Source of the DNA: Mesotaenium endlicherianum
Taxonomy: Eukaryota > Streptophyta > Zygnematophyceae > Zygnematales > Mesotaeniaceae
Length of the DNA: 56,430 nt
Assembly: GCA_009602735.1 (NCBI GenBank)
Contig: WELA01004388.1
Location: 430,488 to 486,917, forward strand
Direction of reading: 5' to 3'
In this document: positions 1 to 11,600 of the stretch, in pieces
Layout: each line of letters starts with the position of its first letter
Position numbering within the stretch: the first letter of the stretch is position 1
Translations under genes and position numbers: made by a program
Notes under the pieces: generated by a model
Database searches by the model: none
Seen by the model: the letters and a program-made list of their open reading frames with translations, nothing else
What the model was told of the DNA's origin: nothing

Positions 1-786
1 GTCCTTCACCTGCCGCCCACCCGCCCGCCCGCCGGCCCGCCCCGCCTCCCCCCGGCCTCAGTGGATCGTCCCTCCAAACCTGCCTGGCATTCCGTGCCCT
101 GCCCTGTCTCTCTTACGACCCTTCTCCTCCCCTCTTGGCAAATCCTGGGGCTTGTGTCCTCCCTTACTTACGCAGGCTCTGTTGTCCGTCTCTGGAGACA
201 ATTTGAAGGACACGTGCATGCGGCGTCGCCTCGCGACACGGCAAGGAGGGCACATCAGCCTGCTGCTTCTGCTGCTGCTGCTGCTGACTTGGTTCACTCG
301 CAGGCTCCCTGTCAACGGGGGCCATGCGGGGGCCGAGGGAGCCAGCCTGTGCTGGCAGGTGTGAGGAGAATGGAAGCAAGAGCAGGGGCTTGAAGTCTTC
401 ACACTGGGATATACATTCCTCCCTACCCTCCCCTCCCTGCTCCGCCGCACGCTCCCTTTCACGCGCGCGTGCTCCGTGCCTCCCTCCCTCCCTCCTCTCT
501 TTTGCTACCATGGCGAGTAGAGTGTGCCCCGCACGCACTCGCACCCCTATATGTAAGGGACTTGGCTAGCTGGGAAGCAAGGAGTTTGGCTGCTCCTGGA
601 TCCTGTAGTGCGTGTACACTGCCGGCTGCAGCTGTCCGACAGCGGCCCCTGTCCGAGAATCACAGGCAGCTGCACGCTGGGCCCAGAGAAGCAAAAGGAG
701 TCTCTGGAGAGAGAGGCTCAAGCATGCATGTCTAACATGAGAAAAGGGAGAAGGGAGGGGGGGAAGTGGGAGAGGTGCCAGAAGAG

Positions 787-2706
787 NTCCTCGGCGGCGT
801 GCCGGAGCGACAGCAAATATAGGCCAAGTGTCAGGTCGCCGATGCCCCACCGCTCCATGCCAGCTGTCGTCCTCCGCATGCTCTGCGCGACGTCCACCAG
901 CCACTTGGCGCTCGTCCTCGCGTCCTGCAGCGGCCCTGCGCCGGACGCACGGAGGCAGCGGCGGCAGCAGCAGCAGCAGCAGCAACGACGATTTGCCAGC
1001 TGGCTCCCCACTCTCGCACGCAGGCAGCGTGAAACCAGCACCGAGCGCCTCCGAACGGCACACCCACCCATAGCTGCTAGGACATGCTATGCCCGTCCTA
1101 TTACACTTCTTCTACTGCAAGGAAGAAACATCAGCCCAGCATGCAGGTGCGGGACTGCGGAGAAGCCTACTGGGGAGTCTCTCGTGGTGGTGGCAGAAAG
1201 AAACACGGCAGGGAGTGTGCTAGGCAGTCCCCAAGTAGCTGAAAGGAGGTCGAGGGATGGCAGAGCCTCCAGACCAACGTGTGGAGCACGCTTTGCTTGC
1301 TCTACACAGATACCCCGCAGGAAGGGAGCGCTGGGCGGTCACCAAGCAGCCAGGCGAGGCCTCAAGTGCTGCAGTCAGAGCTTTGCGAGAAAGGCTTTGT
1401 TGTAGAGAGAGACTGCAAAGGGGGGAGTGCTGCGTGGTTGCCACGCAATCTGGCAGGGGCCCAAGCAGGCGCACAGGCAGGGTTCGCAGGCATCGAGGAA
1501 GGCCTCAACAGGCGCAGGCCGGCTGAGCGTGCGGACAAACCAACCTGTTGGGAAGGCCTTGTTGTAGAGAGACACCGCGGGCTCTGCAGCGTCCATGAGC
1601 CAGGCCATGGAGAAGACGCTGCCGCTGCCGCTGCGGCCGAGGCTGCGCAGCTTGGGCGCCAGGCTCAGGAGGCCCTCCCCGGGCGGCACGCCCATTTTCT
1701 TCGTCAGCGCGCCCCACAGCCCCTCCTCCTCCTCCTCCTCCTCCTTGGCGCTCTTCCCCTCGCGCTGGCGGCCAGCTCCCTCGCCGTCCCTCTCGCCCCC
1801 ACCCTCCCCTTCTTTCTCCTGGCCTTTGCCGTCGCTCCTAGCTTGCCCCGCGCCCGACTCCCCCACTGAGGCGTCCCCTATCCCGTACGACTCGCTGCTG
1901 CTGCTGCCGCTGCTGCCGCTGCTGCTTCTGCCCCTCTCCCAGCCCCCGCCGCTGCTGCTTCTACAGTTGCTGCTGCTGCTGCTGCTGCTGCCTCCGGGTC
2001 TGCTCGGCTCTCCTCTGCTTCCCTTATGGCTATGCCGCACGCTGTGCTGCGCGGCAGGTGGGGGGCGTTCTTCTCCCTGCCGTGCCTTGCTGTCTGCTCC
2101 CGCCTCCTCTGCCCCCCGTCCTGCTCTCCCGCTGAAGCTCCCCCCCTCTTCTGCACCACGTCTGGAGGCTTCCTCGGCCTCTCCAGCATCTCTAGACTCC
2201 CTGCTCTTCTGCCAGCTGTCAGTGTGCAATCTGCTACTCCCTGGCACATGCTGCCACCTGGCTCTACTGGCATCGCTGCTAACAGTTTCTGCTCCTGCTG
2301 CCGCCGCCGCCGCTGCTGCAGCTGCAAAGGCCCGCTTCTTGCTCGGCGATTGCTCGGCAGGGGGTGGCTGGCCCTTGCTGCTGGAAGGGCTGGTTGCCAG
2401 GTGGCCCGCCTGAGGCGCAGCCAAGTGGCAGGCTCTGGGCACAGAGGCCAGGCTTTCACAACCTACAAGCCCTGGTCCGAGCCGCTCACCTGCAGAAGCA
2501 ACTGATCTCTCGTTGGTTAGAGGAGCCCGTAAAAGAGGCAGCTGAAAGTGAGCGGGAGCCGGAGGCGGACCTGACACGCCAGAAATATGAGAGGCGCGAG
2601 CATTGGGGCCCGCAGAGAGGCCCGCCGAGGCAGGGTGTTGCAGCAAGGAGCTAGATGGGAACATCGTACCAGCTGCCAAGCTGCCAGCGAAATAACGGAC
2701 AAGCAC
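787..2706 (-). CDS. Unrecognised multi-exon gene, long disordered region
   Basis: I do not recognise this protein. Reading leftward, an open stretch from about 2706 to 1540 encodes a Ser/Glu/Gly-rich, low-complexity region with runs of Ala, Ser and Glu. It then becomes ordered around 1690-1540 (LAPKLRSLG, then FSMAWLMDAAEPAVSLYNKAF). A second likely exon starts after an acceptor at 925-926 and spans 924 to about 787. It encodes a helical segment (KWLVDVAQSM, then RWGIGDLTLGLYLLSLRHA) and runs into an N at 786, so its donor is not visible. The helix ending in Asp-x-x-x-Gly-Leu loosely recalls the segment before the catalytic domain of class 3/diacylglycerol lipases. That is only a guess, and no GxSxG nucleophile elbow is seen. 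The start codon and further exons toward position 1 are unresolved. The opposite-strand Leu-rich ORFs are antisense shadows. Confidence 0.35.
1893..2000. repeat. CTG/CCG trinucleotide-rich tract
   Basis: Imperfect CTG/GCT/CCG triplets occur in dense runs. Read on the minus strand they encode Ser, Gly and Ala homopolymers in the disordered part of the unrecognised gene. Similar triplet runs occur at 262-285 and 960-985. Confidence 0.7.
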
Positions 2707-4697
2707 ACGCCCATTCTCCGTAATCTAGATACAGTGGACGTTTGAGACTGGCAGGCTAGATTCGTTATGTTTAATTAAGGGACAGGTACAATGCCTGTCC
2801 TCTCTGCCGGGACGGAGGACTTGTTCAAATTCGTATTTACGTATTGTACCTCACTCTCCGCTTGCGCATTTCCTCCCGCAAGGTAGAAACTACACTCTAA
2901 ATTGTCACACAACATGCAGTTATTGTACGAATTTCTAAGAAAGTGCACTTTTTGTGTAATGACGTGCTGTTGTGATAAGCATCGATAGAAGCATCTGCAA
3001 ATCTTCACTCTCATTCAGTTATCATAGCATAAACGACAAGGCCATGCCTAAGGGCAACCTGCGGGCAAGAGCTTACCCAGAGCAGCTTCAGCTCGTGAGG
3101 GAAGCACTGGTACTCTCCGGAACAACGTCGGGGCTAAGTTGCCTGCAGCTTTAATGACAGCTGCAACTGTCACAGCAGATGTCGCTCTGGCCATAGCTGA
3201 ACATGAGACTTTCATCCCGACTTGAACCTGTGGTTTCTAAGCACTGAACTGTCGTCTTATGGCATGGTTTTCTGGGAGCTGATAGATTAAGGCACTTTGC
3301 ATGATGGACTTTCCAAACTTCTTCCTTCAATTGGACCTCTCCTGCTGGGTCGCAGACGAGCTCAATAAAATGCCCTCTGTGCGTGAAGCACCCGATACGC
3401 GAATCATTTCTTACTAGAGGCCGGCCCCATGGCTCTTCCACGTCGTCGTGAGATTATTTCACGTCCTCCACTGCTCACTTTACCAACGTTCAATACTTTC
3501 GACCAACAAAAATGAATATAAGGGTGAGCTCGGGCTGCTCTACACTGCTCTGCATGCCTTAGACCACAGCTGCTGCAGGCTCGCAAAGCTGGGCAGCAAA
3601 CACTGGGCTGACTGTGGGCTGACTCTCGGCGATCCAGGATAGCTCGGAGACACTCGGAAACGCAGATTTGGCGAGTGGAAAGCAAGACGAGTGCTGCATT
3701 GGAGCTCGATTGAAGAGGGCCCCAAGATGTCCCGAGGCACCCCAAGGCAACGCAAGGCTCCCCAAGGTGCCCCAAGGTGCCTACTACTGCCTACTACTGT
3801 GTCCTGCCGTCCTAAAGGTCACAGCACCTGTAGTGCCTTGCAGTGCCATGTGGTATATGTCACAGGCAGTCGCGGTGTCCCAGTGTAGCACAGTGGGTCT
3901 CGGTGTGTCATAGGGTCGAGCTGTGTCGAGCGGTGTCGAGCAGTGTCGAGACTCGACAGTCGCCTCGAGTCTCGAGTCGAGACTCTGAGTGGGACTCGAG
4001 GCTGCTCGAGGAGCTCTCTCGCCCACTCTCGCCACGGCTTGCCAGTTGCCACCAGTTGCCATAGGTTGCCACCATGCTTTTATTGGCGGGTGCTGCTCAG
4101 GTGCTGCTAAATTTATATATATTCAGAACGGCTAGTCATGTGACGAACTGGAAATGTCAGAATAGCCGTACGCAAGCCCGTGTATTTTTTGAGCAGCTTT
4201 CGAGCATGCTTTCGAGCACCATGAGTTGCCCTGAATTGCTCGCAACCCCGGGGGTGCTCACTGCTCGGCATACAGCACTCGGAAGCGTTCTGGAGTGGTC
4301 TGGAGCCAAGAGCGTGGATTGATTGGACCTGGGTGCGGGTCGGATTTATACATGCTATTACTATCTGCGGGCTAGGAATTGAAGCAACTTGAGAAGGGCT
4401 GATGAGTAACAAAGAAGAGCACACATAGATAGAGGCTCTCGTGAGTTGTGACGCTCTGCCGCTCCTTTTACACATCAAAGAAGGTTGTGCTGCAGATATT
4501 AAGAGCTTGAAAGTGTATTGTGCGATCGCTACAAACAGCTCCGAGGCTAAAGCCCACGCCCGTTGATGCCGTTTCTTCTTCTGCATTATAACCTTGATCC
4601 GAGTGCAACGTATCTCAAGCGCCAATAATGCTGTTGCGATAGAAGGGGGCAGGCCGGGATTCTCTTCATTTTGTCAAAGACTTTTGGGATCCGACTG
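2707..4697. other. Intergenic spacer before bolA2
   Basis: No gene is recognised. Base composition falls toward AT relative to the flanking exons, and the ORFs are short without familiar motifs. The segment contains the degenerate tandem/palindromic repeats listed at 3721-4010. It separates a leftward gene from a rightward one, so it probably holds promoters for both. Confidence 0.5.
3721..4010. repeat. Degenerate tandem and palindromic repeats
   Basis: Around 3721-3790 the motif CCCCAAGG recurs about every 10-12 bases. Around 3909-3955 a 10-base unit GTGTCGAGCN is repeated four times. It is followed at 3950-4010 by inverted TCGAG/CTCGA words that could fold into hairpins. No coding function is apparent. 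Confidence 0.6.
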
Positions 4698-4710
4698 CTA
4701 TATATATTAT
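4698..4710 (+). promoter_or_regulatory. Possible TATA box of bolA2
   Basis: The run CTATATATATTAT lies about 55 bases upstream of the bolA2 ATG at 4762, a sensible place for a TATA element. This rests on position and sequence only. Confidence 0.4.
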
Positions 4711-4761
4711 CATAGTGTATCTTAAACCTCGCTGCAACACTTTTTGGACCTCGCTTCAATC

Positions 4762-6395
4762 ATGCCGGTTACGAAGGACCAAGTGGAAGCCACGCTGAGG
4801 GAGAAACTCGACGCCAGCGAGCTGGTAATCTGGGCAGAAGCTGACTCCTCGTATTGTGACCTTTTTCATAATTCGTAATTTTATGTGTGCGCCGGAGGTG
4901 TCGGGCTCCAGCTACTGTTCAACGTAAAATATGACAAATTCTCTTGTGTTTCTCGAATGATGTATATGATCTTCTTATTTCCCATTGCCGCAGAAAAAAC
5001 ATTGCTAGTGGCCTCCTACACACATGAAAGCTGATCTCAAGTGGCACCGCCTGAGACCCCCGAAGCCTTGAAGTCTCGTGTTTGTCCAAAGAACATGGCA
5101 TGAAAGTGTGGTCACGATTTACCTTGGGTTTTACTTAGCTCTTAGCAATTGCCTTTCGTGTTCCTGAGGGCGTCCCATTTGAAATGCAGGTCATTTCAGG
5201 GCTGTCTTGCAATTCAAAAGCTTGAGTCCATGGGTGCAGCAGAAGTGGCCTACTCAATTCTTCGTGGCTGTAGAGGATTTTAGAGGTGTAATCACACACG
5301 CATGCCACTGCTGACTGCCTGATACTAGGGTGTTGACACGTCGCTCATCAGTGAACGTGGCCGCGTGTGGCAAGACTCATGTGGCTTCAGATGGGTCAAA
5401 GTGTTTCGGGACCTTTGATTGGAGTCATCTGGACGACAAGGGCTTTCCAGATGTAGGGGCTACTGGGCCAAGGGCAGGTTTGGGGGTTTGCACAGACTCT
5501 CTGTCGTGCAGGGCAGGTTATGCAGGGCACAGGGTATGCAGTATAGTGAGAATGTAGAACCTGGCAGACAGTTTTGCTGCTGCAGACCTCGGGCTTCGGA
5601 GTACCTCCACGGGGTCACGGTTGTTTAGGGTGAAGAGGTAGTCTCTTGTGAGACTGCCCTTGTTTGCCTTGAGGTTGCCAGGTGTTTGGCAGTTAGTCTG
5701 TGAGCTGGAGTAGCTCAGGGAAGGCCACAGACGGCAGAAGTGGTGCCAGCGAGGGCACCCCACTGACTGCTTGAATGCAATCCCAGAAAGGCTGTATGCT
5801 ACTCTTGCGTCCTGCCAGCCTGTCAGGCTCCCGTGGACAGCTGGCCATTCTCCTAGAGGGCCGCACTCTCGTGTACCAGCAGTGGTGTGGTTCCGTAAGG
5901 GCCTGATGCACAGCTCGAAGGCGTGTGCGGTGACCTCTTCCTCTGTATTTTCTTTCTTCTTCTCAAACCCAGTGCCGCACGCTGTGGCACTCTGCCACAA
6001 CCTGCGCTGTGAGAGAACCTCGGCCGCAGCTTATGGTGCTTACGGTGCTCTTCGTATGAGGCCGGGCCCCGAACTCGTCTCCATCTCGTTCTCCATCACG
6101 TGCTCGGACCTGCTGGGCCCGAGGACCTGCCGGCCTGCTGGCCTGCTGGCCTGCTGACACGTGTTGCCCTCACCCCTGTGGCCTGCCACGCGCGCAGACG
6201 GTGATCGACACCTCGGGGGGGTGCGGGGCGAGCTTCGACGTGGCGATCGTGTCGCCGCAGTTCGAGGGCAAGCGGCTCCTGGAGAGGCACCGGCTGGTGA
6301 ACGCTGCGCTGGCTGCCGAGATGAAGGACATCCACGCGCTCTCCATCAAGAAGGCCCTCACGCCCCAGCAGCACGCCGAGCAGCAAGCCAAGTAG
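4762..6395 (+). CDS. BOLA2: BolA-like protein 2 (two exons)
   Basis: Two exons, 4762-4824 and 6198-6395, join in phase 0 with a GT donor at 4825 and an AG acceptor at 6196-6197. The product is 86 residues, the usual length for eukaryotic BolA2. Exon 1 starts MPVTKDQVEATL. Exon 2 carries the family core: IDTSGGCGASFDV, then FEGKRLLERHRLVN with the invariant His of the BolA motif, then DIHALSIKKALTP near the C-terminus. BolA2 proteins bind monothiol glutaredoxins (Grx3/4 type) and share a [2Fe-2S] cluster through the conserved Cys/His in cytosolic Fe-S or iron-sensing pathways. No targeting extension is visible, which supports a cytosolic or nuclear form rather than an organellar BolA. The intron of about 1.37 kb has no other recognisable content. 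The identification is firm. Confidence 0.95.
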
Positions 6396-8697
6396 CTCCT
6401 GGCTGGAAGCCACCTCCCCAGGCCTCAAGTAACTCTTGACTGGAAGTTATCCCCTCCTCTCTCGCCCCCCCCGGCAACCCCCTCTCCCACCCTCTTGGCT
6501 GGAAGCCCCCGCCCGCCTCACTTGACCAAAAGGGGGCCGCTCTCCTTTCCCTCCCTCCCCCCCCGGGGAAGGGGCTCTGGGCGAGAGGGAAAGCTCTTGG
6601 TGTCGAAACTTGCCTTGTTGGAACACTGATGAACAGGCTCGATACTTTCTGAGTTGTGCACGGCAAGCGCACTGTGTCAAGCCTTGGAAGGGTACTGGCT
6701 GGCTGCCTGGTATCAAGGCTTATGTGGTGGCTGGTTCCGAGGGCTGGAAAGGGGCCTGTAAGGGGGTTGAAGAAAATTCTTAGGTATAGCTGCAGTAGAT
6801 TTGGCATGGGCATCATCATCAATGAGGTCGCGTTTAGAACTTACAATTCCTGCGCCAAAATGCAGCTGGCAAAAGTTGCTGACTCCTCATGCGTGTGCGT
6901 GAGATCTGACTTAGTTAGTCCAGGACCCGTGAAAGTGGAGTGAATGAATTCTACTATTGATCCCGGGAGTCGAGCAGCTCTAGCTTGTAAAAACTGTTCA
7001 TTTGGCGTTACTCCTCTTTGCCCCTATCCCTTGCCCCTGCCTCTGCCCCTCTTGCCCCTGCATGCTTCAATAACACACTGTGCTGCTCATGCGCGTCCAG
7101 ATGAGCCATGCCAGTGGCAAGCTTCTTCCGTTTTGGAAAATATATCAACCTCAAATGCTCGTGTGCTTAATGCTGAGAGTTTTACATTTCTGTTGCATCA
7201 AGAAGTTCAAGCTGCGATCAGCTCAAGCATCACTCTTAAGTATTGTGACGCATTATGGCGCTTCCGACTTACTGATAATTACCGATTATGAATCAGTCGA
7301 TTGTTTTGTCATGGTCTTGCCCTCTTATTGATGTGAGTGATTTGAAGTGTTCCCACAACCACTAAAATTACCAACAAATTAGGAGTTGAGTGCACTCCAG
7401 CTCAAAGAACGGTGCTCCTGGACCATGCGTACTCTCATAATATCTCCAAACCAGATATATACGGCAAATAATGTGAACACGCAAGACAACACTGCATGAA
7501 GGCAAAAGCAATAGACATGAATTGCTCATGATGAAGAGACCTTTGAGACCGAAAACTGAGGCAAGAGATGGGAGACCTTGGAAGAGGAAATAATGCAGCA
7601 ACTGGAAAGATAAGAAGTATCACAATTGTGGTATTAGCGCATGGTACAAGCTCTCAATAGTCCTCTCGTATCAACTACTGCTCTTGCCCTTGGCAACCTC
7701 TGGCGAGTAAAAATATGAAACAACGTGTCGGGCAAACCCTCCCACAGCTTTTGGCACATGACCTACATATGCCACCGCCCGGCGAACAAAAGCGAGCCTG
7801 TGTGATGTCTCAGTGGGCAGCTCGATGGAGTTTGCTGCGGCACACGTGTGCTCAAAGCTATGCTGCAAGTGGGGCTCCGCAACGTTCCCCTGCACAACCA
7901 ACCATAGATAAAGATTAGATGAATAAGTAGCACGAGGAGGCAAGAGATCATAGGACACAGGTACCATGGAGGTGTCTGTTACGTATGTGTAGTAAGCACG
8001 AGTAGGTGACAGCGGTCAGCACTGTGTCAGAAACGAGGATATAGAGGATGCCTGTGCGTGTGTGCGCACGCGCGCGTGCGTGTCCTGAGAGAAGAGCACC
8101 TACAGTCCAGTCTGCTCTTACAGCACTTTACATTACACAGTAACATGCATGACGCAGAGCAAGGCTCCCACAAGCTCAGATATAAAACAAAAACAGAGAT
8201 CTTGGTGAGGCACAGCCATCGAAACCCCTCAGGATGTGAGTTTCTATGATGCGGCTATCTGAAGGAGCGCCCCTATTGGCTGGATCCACGCTGGATTTTT
8301 TTTTTAAAAAGCGCGGCGCGCCCTCAGGCCGCATGTATATTGAGATGCGAACCACCAGGTCCCATTGCTGGACCACGTGGGCACGCCTGGAGGTGCCAGC
8401 TGGAGGCACGTGGCGAACGCAGACTTCCTCCTCCTCACATCTGGGTGCTTGCTTTGTGCCCCGGCTATACGCTGGTTGGCCGATAGTTAGCCTCTAATAA
8501 CATCCTCGATTTGTCCCGGACTTGTGCCAATGACAGAAAATCCTCTCCGTGCCAATCACTCAAAAGAGTCTGAAGTATAACACAGTTGTCTGGTCCTGGC
8601 TGCGACACCAGGGAAACGAGCGGAGGAGTGGATGGAGAAGGCGGCAGCGGCGGGGGTGGGGGCAGGGGGGGGAGATGGGGGGGGGGAGGCAACTCAC
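6396..8697. other. 3' flank between bolA2 and MINPP gene
   Basis: bolA2 (+) and the phosphatase gene (-) converge here. Just after the bolA2 stop a CTGGAAG-containing motif recurs about three times (6396-6520), and a CCCCTGCC-type pyrimidine repeat lies near 7020-7065. The last exon of the phosphatase gene should lie in the right part of this interval, but I could not identify it. Otherwise nothing is recognised. Confidence 0.5.
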
Positions 8698-11600
8698 TCG
8701 GAAGACAGAGAAGGGGCAGAAGAGCTCGCCGTTGCAATCCTGGGGCCACATAGCACACGCACAACAACGCAAGAGAGCTTGTGAGCAGCAGACGGATGCG
8801 GCAAGCAGGTGCCCCGCCCGGCGGCGCTCCAGATATCAGAAGCTGTGCACTCTGCAAGTTTCTGAGACTGGGAGTGCGGAGATGCACCACAGCGCGGGAT
8901 CACTGCCCCACATCTTCCCAGTCCCCACTGCCCCCCTGAGGGAGCCCCTCTTGCACACACCCCCCTTCCTCTGCTCCCCTCCACTCATGCTTCAGCCAGC
9001 GCTTGGGCATGCATGCAGCCCTCAACCCTCAATCCTGGACCCTGAGCCAAGCCCTGGGTCCTCCCTGCTCAAACTCATTCTACACGCCTGCCTGCCCGCC
9101 TGCCCGCCCGCCCGCCCGCCTGTCCCGACAAGCAAAGGGGCCCCTAAGAGCTGCGCCCTCTTCTCCCCCCTTCTCTCCCTTTCTTGTGCTGGGGCGTGTC
9201 TGAGGGCGCGTGCTCCAGCCCCCCTCCCTTGCAAGGTGCAGTATGACAGGGTCACTAAGGAAGAAACCTATGAGAAGAGTAGCTGGAGCACAGAGGGTGC
9301 ATGTGGCGGCACCCGGGAAGGCACCAATTGCCGAGGGGAAATCATGGCATCAATGTGGACTGGGGAGCAACGCGCACACTCTGAGACACTCCGCATGCAT
9401 GCATGGCTGCAGACGTGCTAAGCATCTACACTCGTAGAACTCACTTCAAGAACCACCAGGGGCAAGTGCTGGCATGTTCTCACGCATACTGCCTGTGCGT
9501 GTGTCTGCGTGTGTGTGTGGTGTGCGTGCGTGCGTATGTTGTGTCAAACTGAGAGAGGGTCGGGAGGGGCAGAGGAAGAGCGAGATAAGAGGCCGAGCAA
9601 AGGACAGAGAAGCTTACAGGCAAAAGCACGGGCTGCTCGTTGTGGAGCACCAGGACGCGGAAATCATCGTCGGCCGGCGACGGCCCGCTCGGCCGGCACT
9701 GGTACAGCGCGAGCGCCGTGTTGGCGGCAAATGGCGACACCTGGCTGCCGCGCCACGCACGGGGGAAGGGCGGCATGGGCGGCGGCGGGAGCGACTCGCC
9801 GTGCCTCTTCAGACCCTCCAGCACCCGGCGCATGGCCTCCGCAGCCTCCTCCGCCAGCTGGCGCTCCGTGCTCGCCTCCTCTGACGCCAGCTGGCGCTCC
9901 GCCTGCGCCTCCCCCGTCAGCTCCCCCTCTCCCCCCTTATCTGACCCCATCCCTGTCCCCGTCGCTGTCCCCGAGCTTGCCCCCGTCTCCGTCTGCGTCT
10001 CCGTCCCAGCCGCCGCCGCCGCCTCTCGCATCTTCTGCACGTCCTCCTTGAAGAGGCCGAGGAGGCAGAGGAAGGGGATGACGGTCTCGGCGTGCGCGTA
10101 GCGGAAGCGCGCGCGCTGGTAGAGCTCGTTGCCGGGCCCGCCGCGCTCGCGCTTGGCCACGCCCACGGCCGTCTCCATGGCGCCCACCACGTCCTGCAGG
10201 AGCTTCACGCCCATCTTGTAGTTGATGGCGGCGCCGTATCCCTTGAGGAAGAACATCTCGGTGTCGTCGAGCCACTCGAGCAGCAGCACCTCGGGCGGCG
10301 AGAAGAGCGCGCACGCGCGGTCGGCGACATGCATCGCCGAGGCCTCGGTCTTGCAGAGGGCCCACAGGGCGCCGACGTCGGCCGGCTCCAGCGCGAGCCC
10401 GTGGCGGTGCGACACCTGGCGCGCCAGGTCGGCGTAGAAGGGCCGGCGTTGCTCGTGCACGGCGGCCTTGAGCGCCTTTTTGGCGAGCTTGTACGCCACG
10501 CACACGTCGTGGAAGCGCAGGTGGACGTCCTGCTGGCGCGTCTCCGTCAGCACCGAGAACGCGCGGTGCCGCCCGTCGCCCAGAAAGCCCGCCCCCTGGA
10601 AGAGCCCCATGCCAAACGCGACTGCGCTCGCTGACGCCCTTGGCACCTGCCACGAGAAAGCAGCAGAGAGGGGGGGGGGGGAGAGCCCATGATCGGCAGA
10701 ATGGCCCAAACAGCAGTGCATAGTGGCGACACGTCAGCAGGGTGCCTGCCAGAAGGGCAGCGAGGGCGCTGACCTGGCACACGCTGTGGGCGGAGTGCGC
10801 ACCGAGAGGAGACACACCCACAAAGCACAAACAGAGATGGAGTGGGGAAACACCCGGAAGAAATGAAAGGGGACCCTAAGGGGCAGTCGGAACCACTGGG
10901 CTGCTGCCCAAGCCATGGCACAGACTCTGGGGGCCTGTCACCGTTTGACCCCGCAACCGGAGATGCTTGCGGTGTCGAGCCCTCCCAGAGGCATTGTGCG
11001 CAGCTGCGGCAGCAAGCGACACCTATCGGGCGGGCGGCACAGGTTCCCCTTGCTGCGCGAGGCGGCACATAACGGAGTAGGAGCAGCACCGGCAGCAGCC
11101 GCAGCACACAGCAGTAGCAGGCGATGACAAGGCGAGTGAGACAGGCGAGTTGAGACAGGCCAGTGGGAACAGGGCCTGGCCTTGGACCCCGGCCGTGAGT
11201 GGGGGAGAGAGAGGAGAGAGAGGCACAGCAGAGCTCGCACCTGAGTGGCCAGGATGGGGTACAGCTCGTGGTGGTACTCCCCCTCGAACAGGGTGGGGAA
11301 CATCTGCTTCGTGCGCCGCCCGATCTCAAACGCCTCCCTCTCTCCCACCTGGATCAGCTCCCCCCCCACCTTCGCACCCGCCCACGGCGACTCCCAGTCC
11401 CTTATCCACTCCGGGTAGGGCACCTCGCTCCCACACCTCTGCTGCTGCTGCTGCTCCTGCTGCTGCTGCTGCCCCCTGCCTGCCTCCTCCGGTCCCCCCC
11501 CCGCCCTCTCTATGTCCTCCTCCAGCCCTCCCTCAGCTTTCTCCTTCTCCTCCTGCAGCAGCGACTGGTGCCCGTGCCCCGGGGTCTTGAGGGGATTCAG

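Noticed and set aside
1595..2413. Leu/Pro-rich plus-strand ORF of 272 codons
   Set aside because: It is the antisense of the Ser/Gly/Glu-rich minus-strand region; the Leu runs come from CTG triplets.
3867..4010. CRISPR-like array of short repeats
   Set aside because: The 10-base units are contiguous with no spacers, and the genome is eukaryotic.
8465..8598. Last exon of the phosphatase in this minus-strand ORF
   Set aside because: An acceptor exists, but the peptide shows no similarity to the family's C-terminus and the frame choice is arbitrary.
9480..10101. Pro/Ala-rich ORFs on the plus strand over the phosphatase
   Set aside because: They are shadows of the GC-rich exon that encodes conserved phosphatase motifs on the minus strand.
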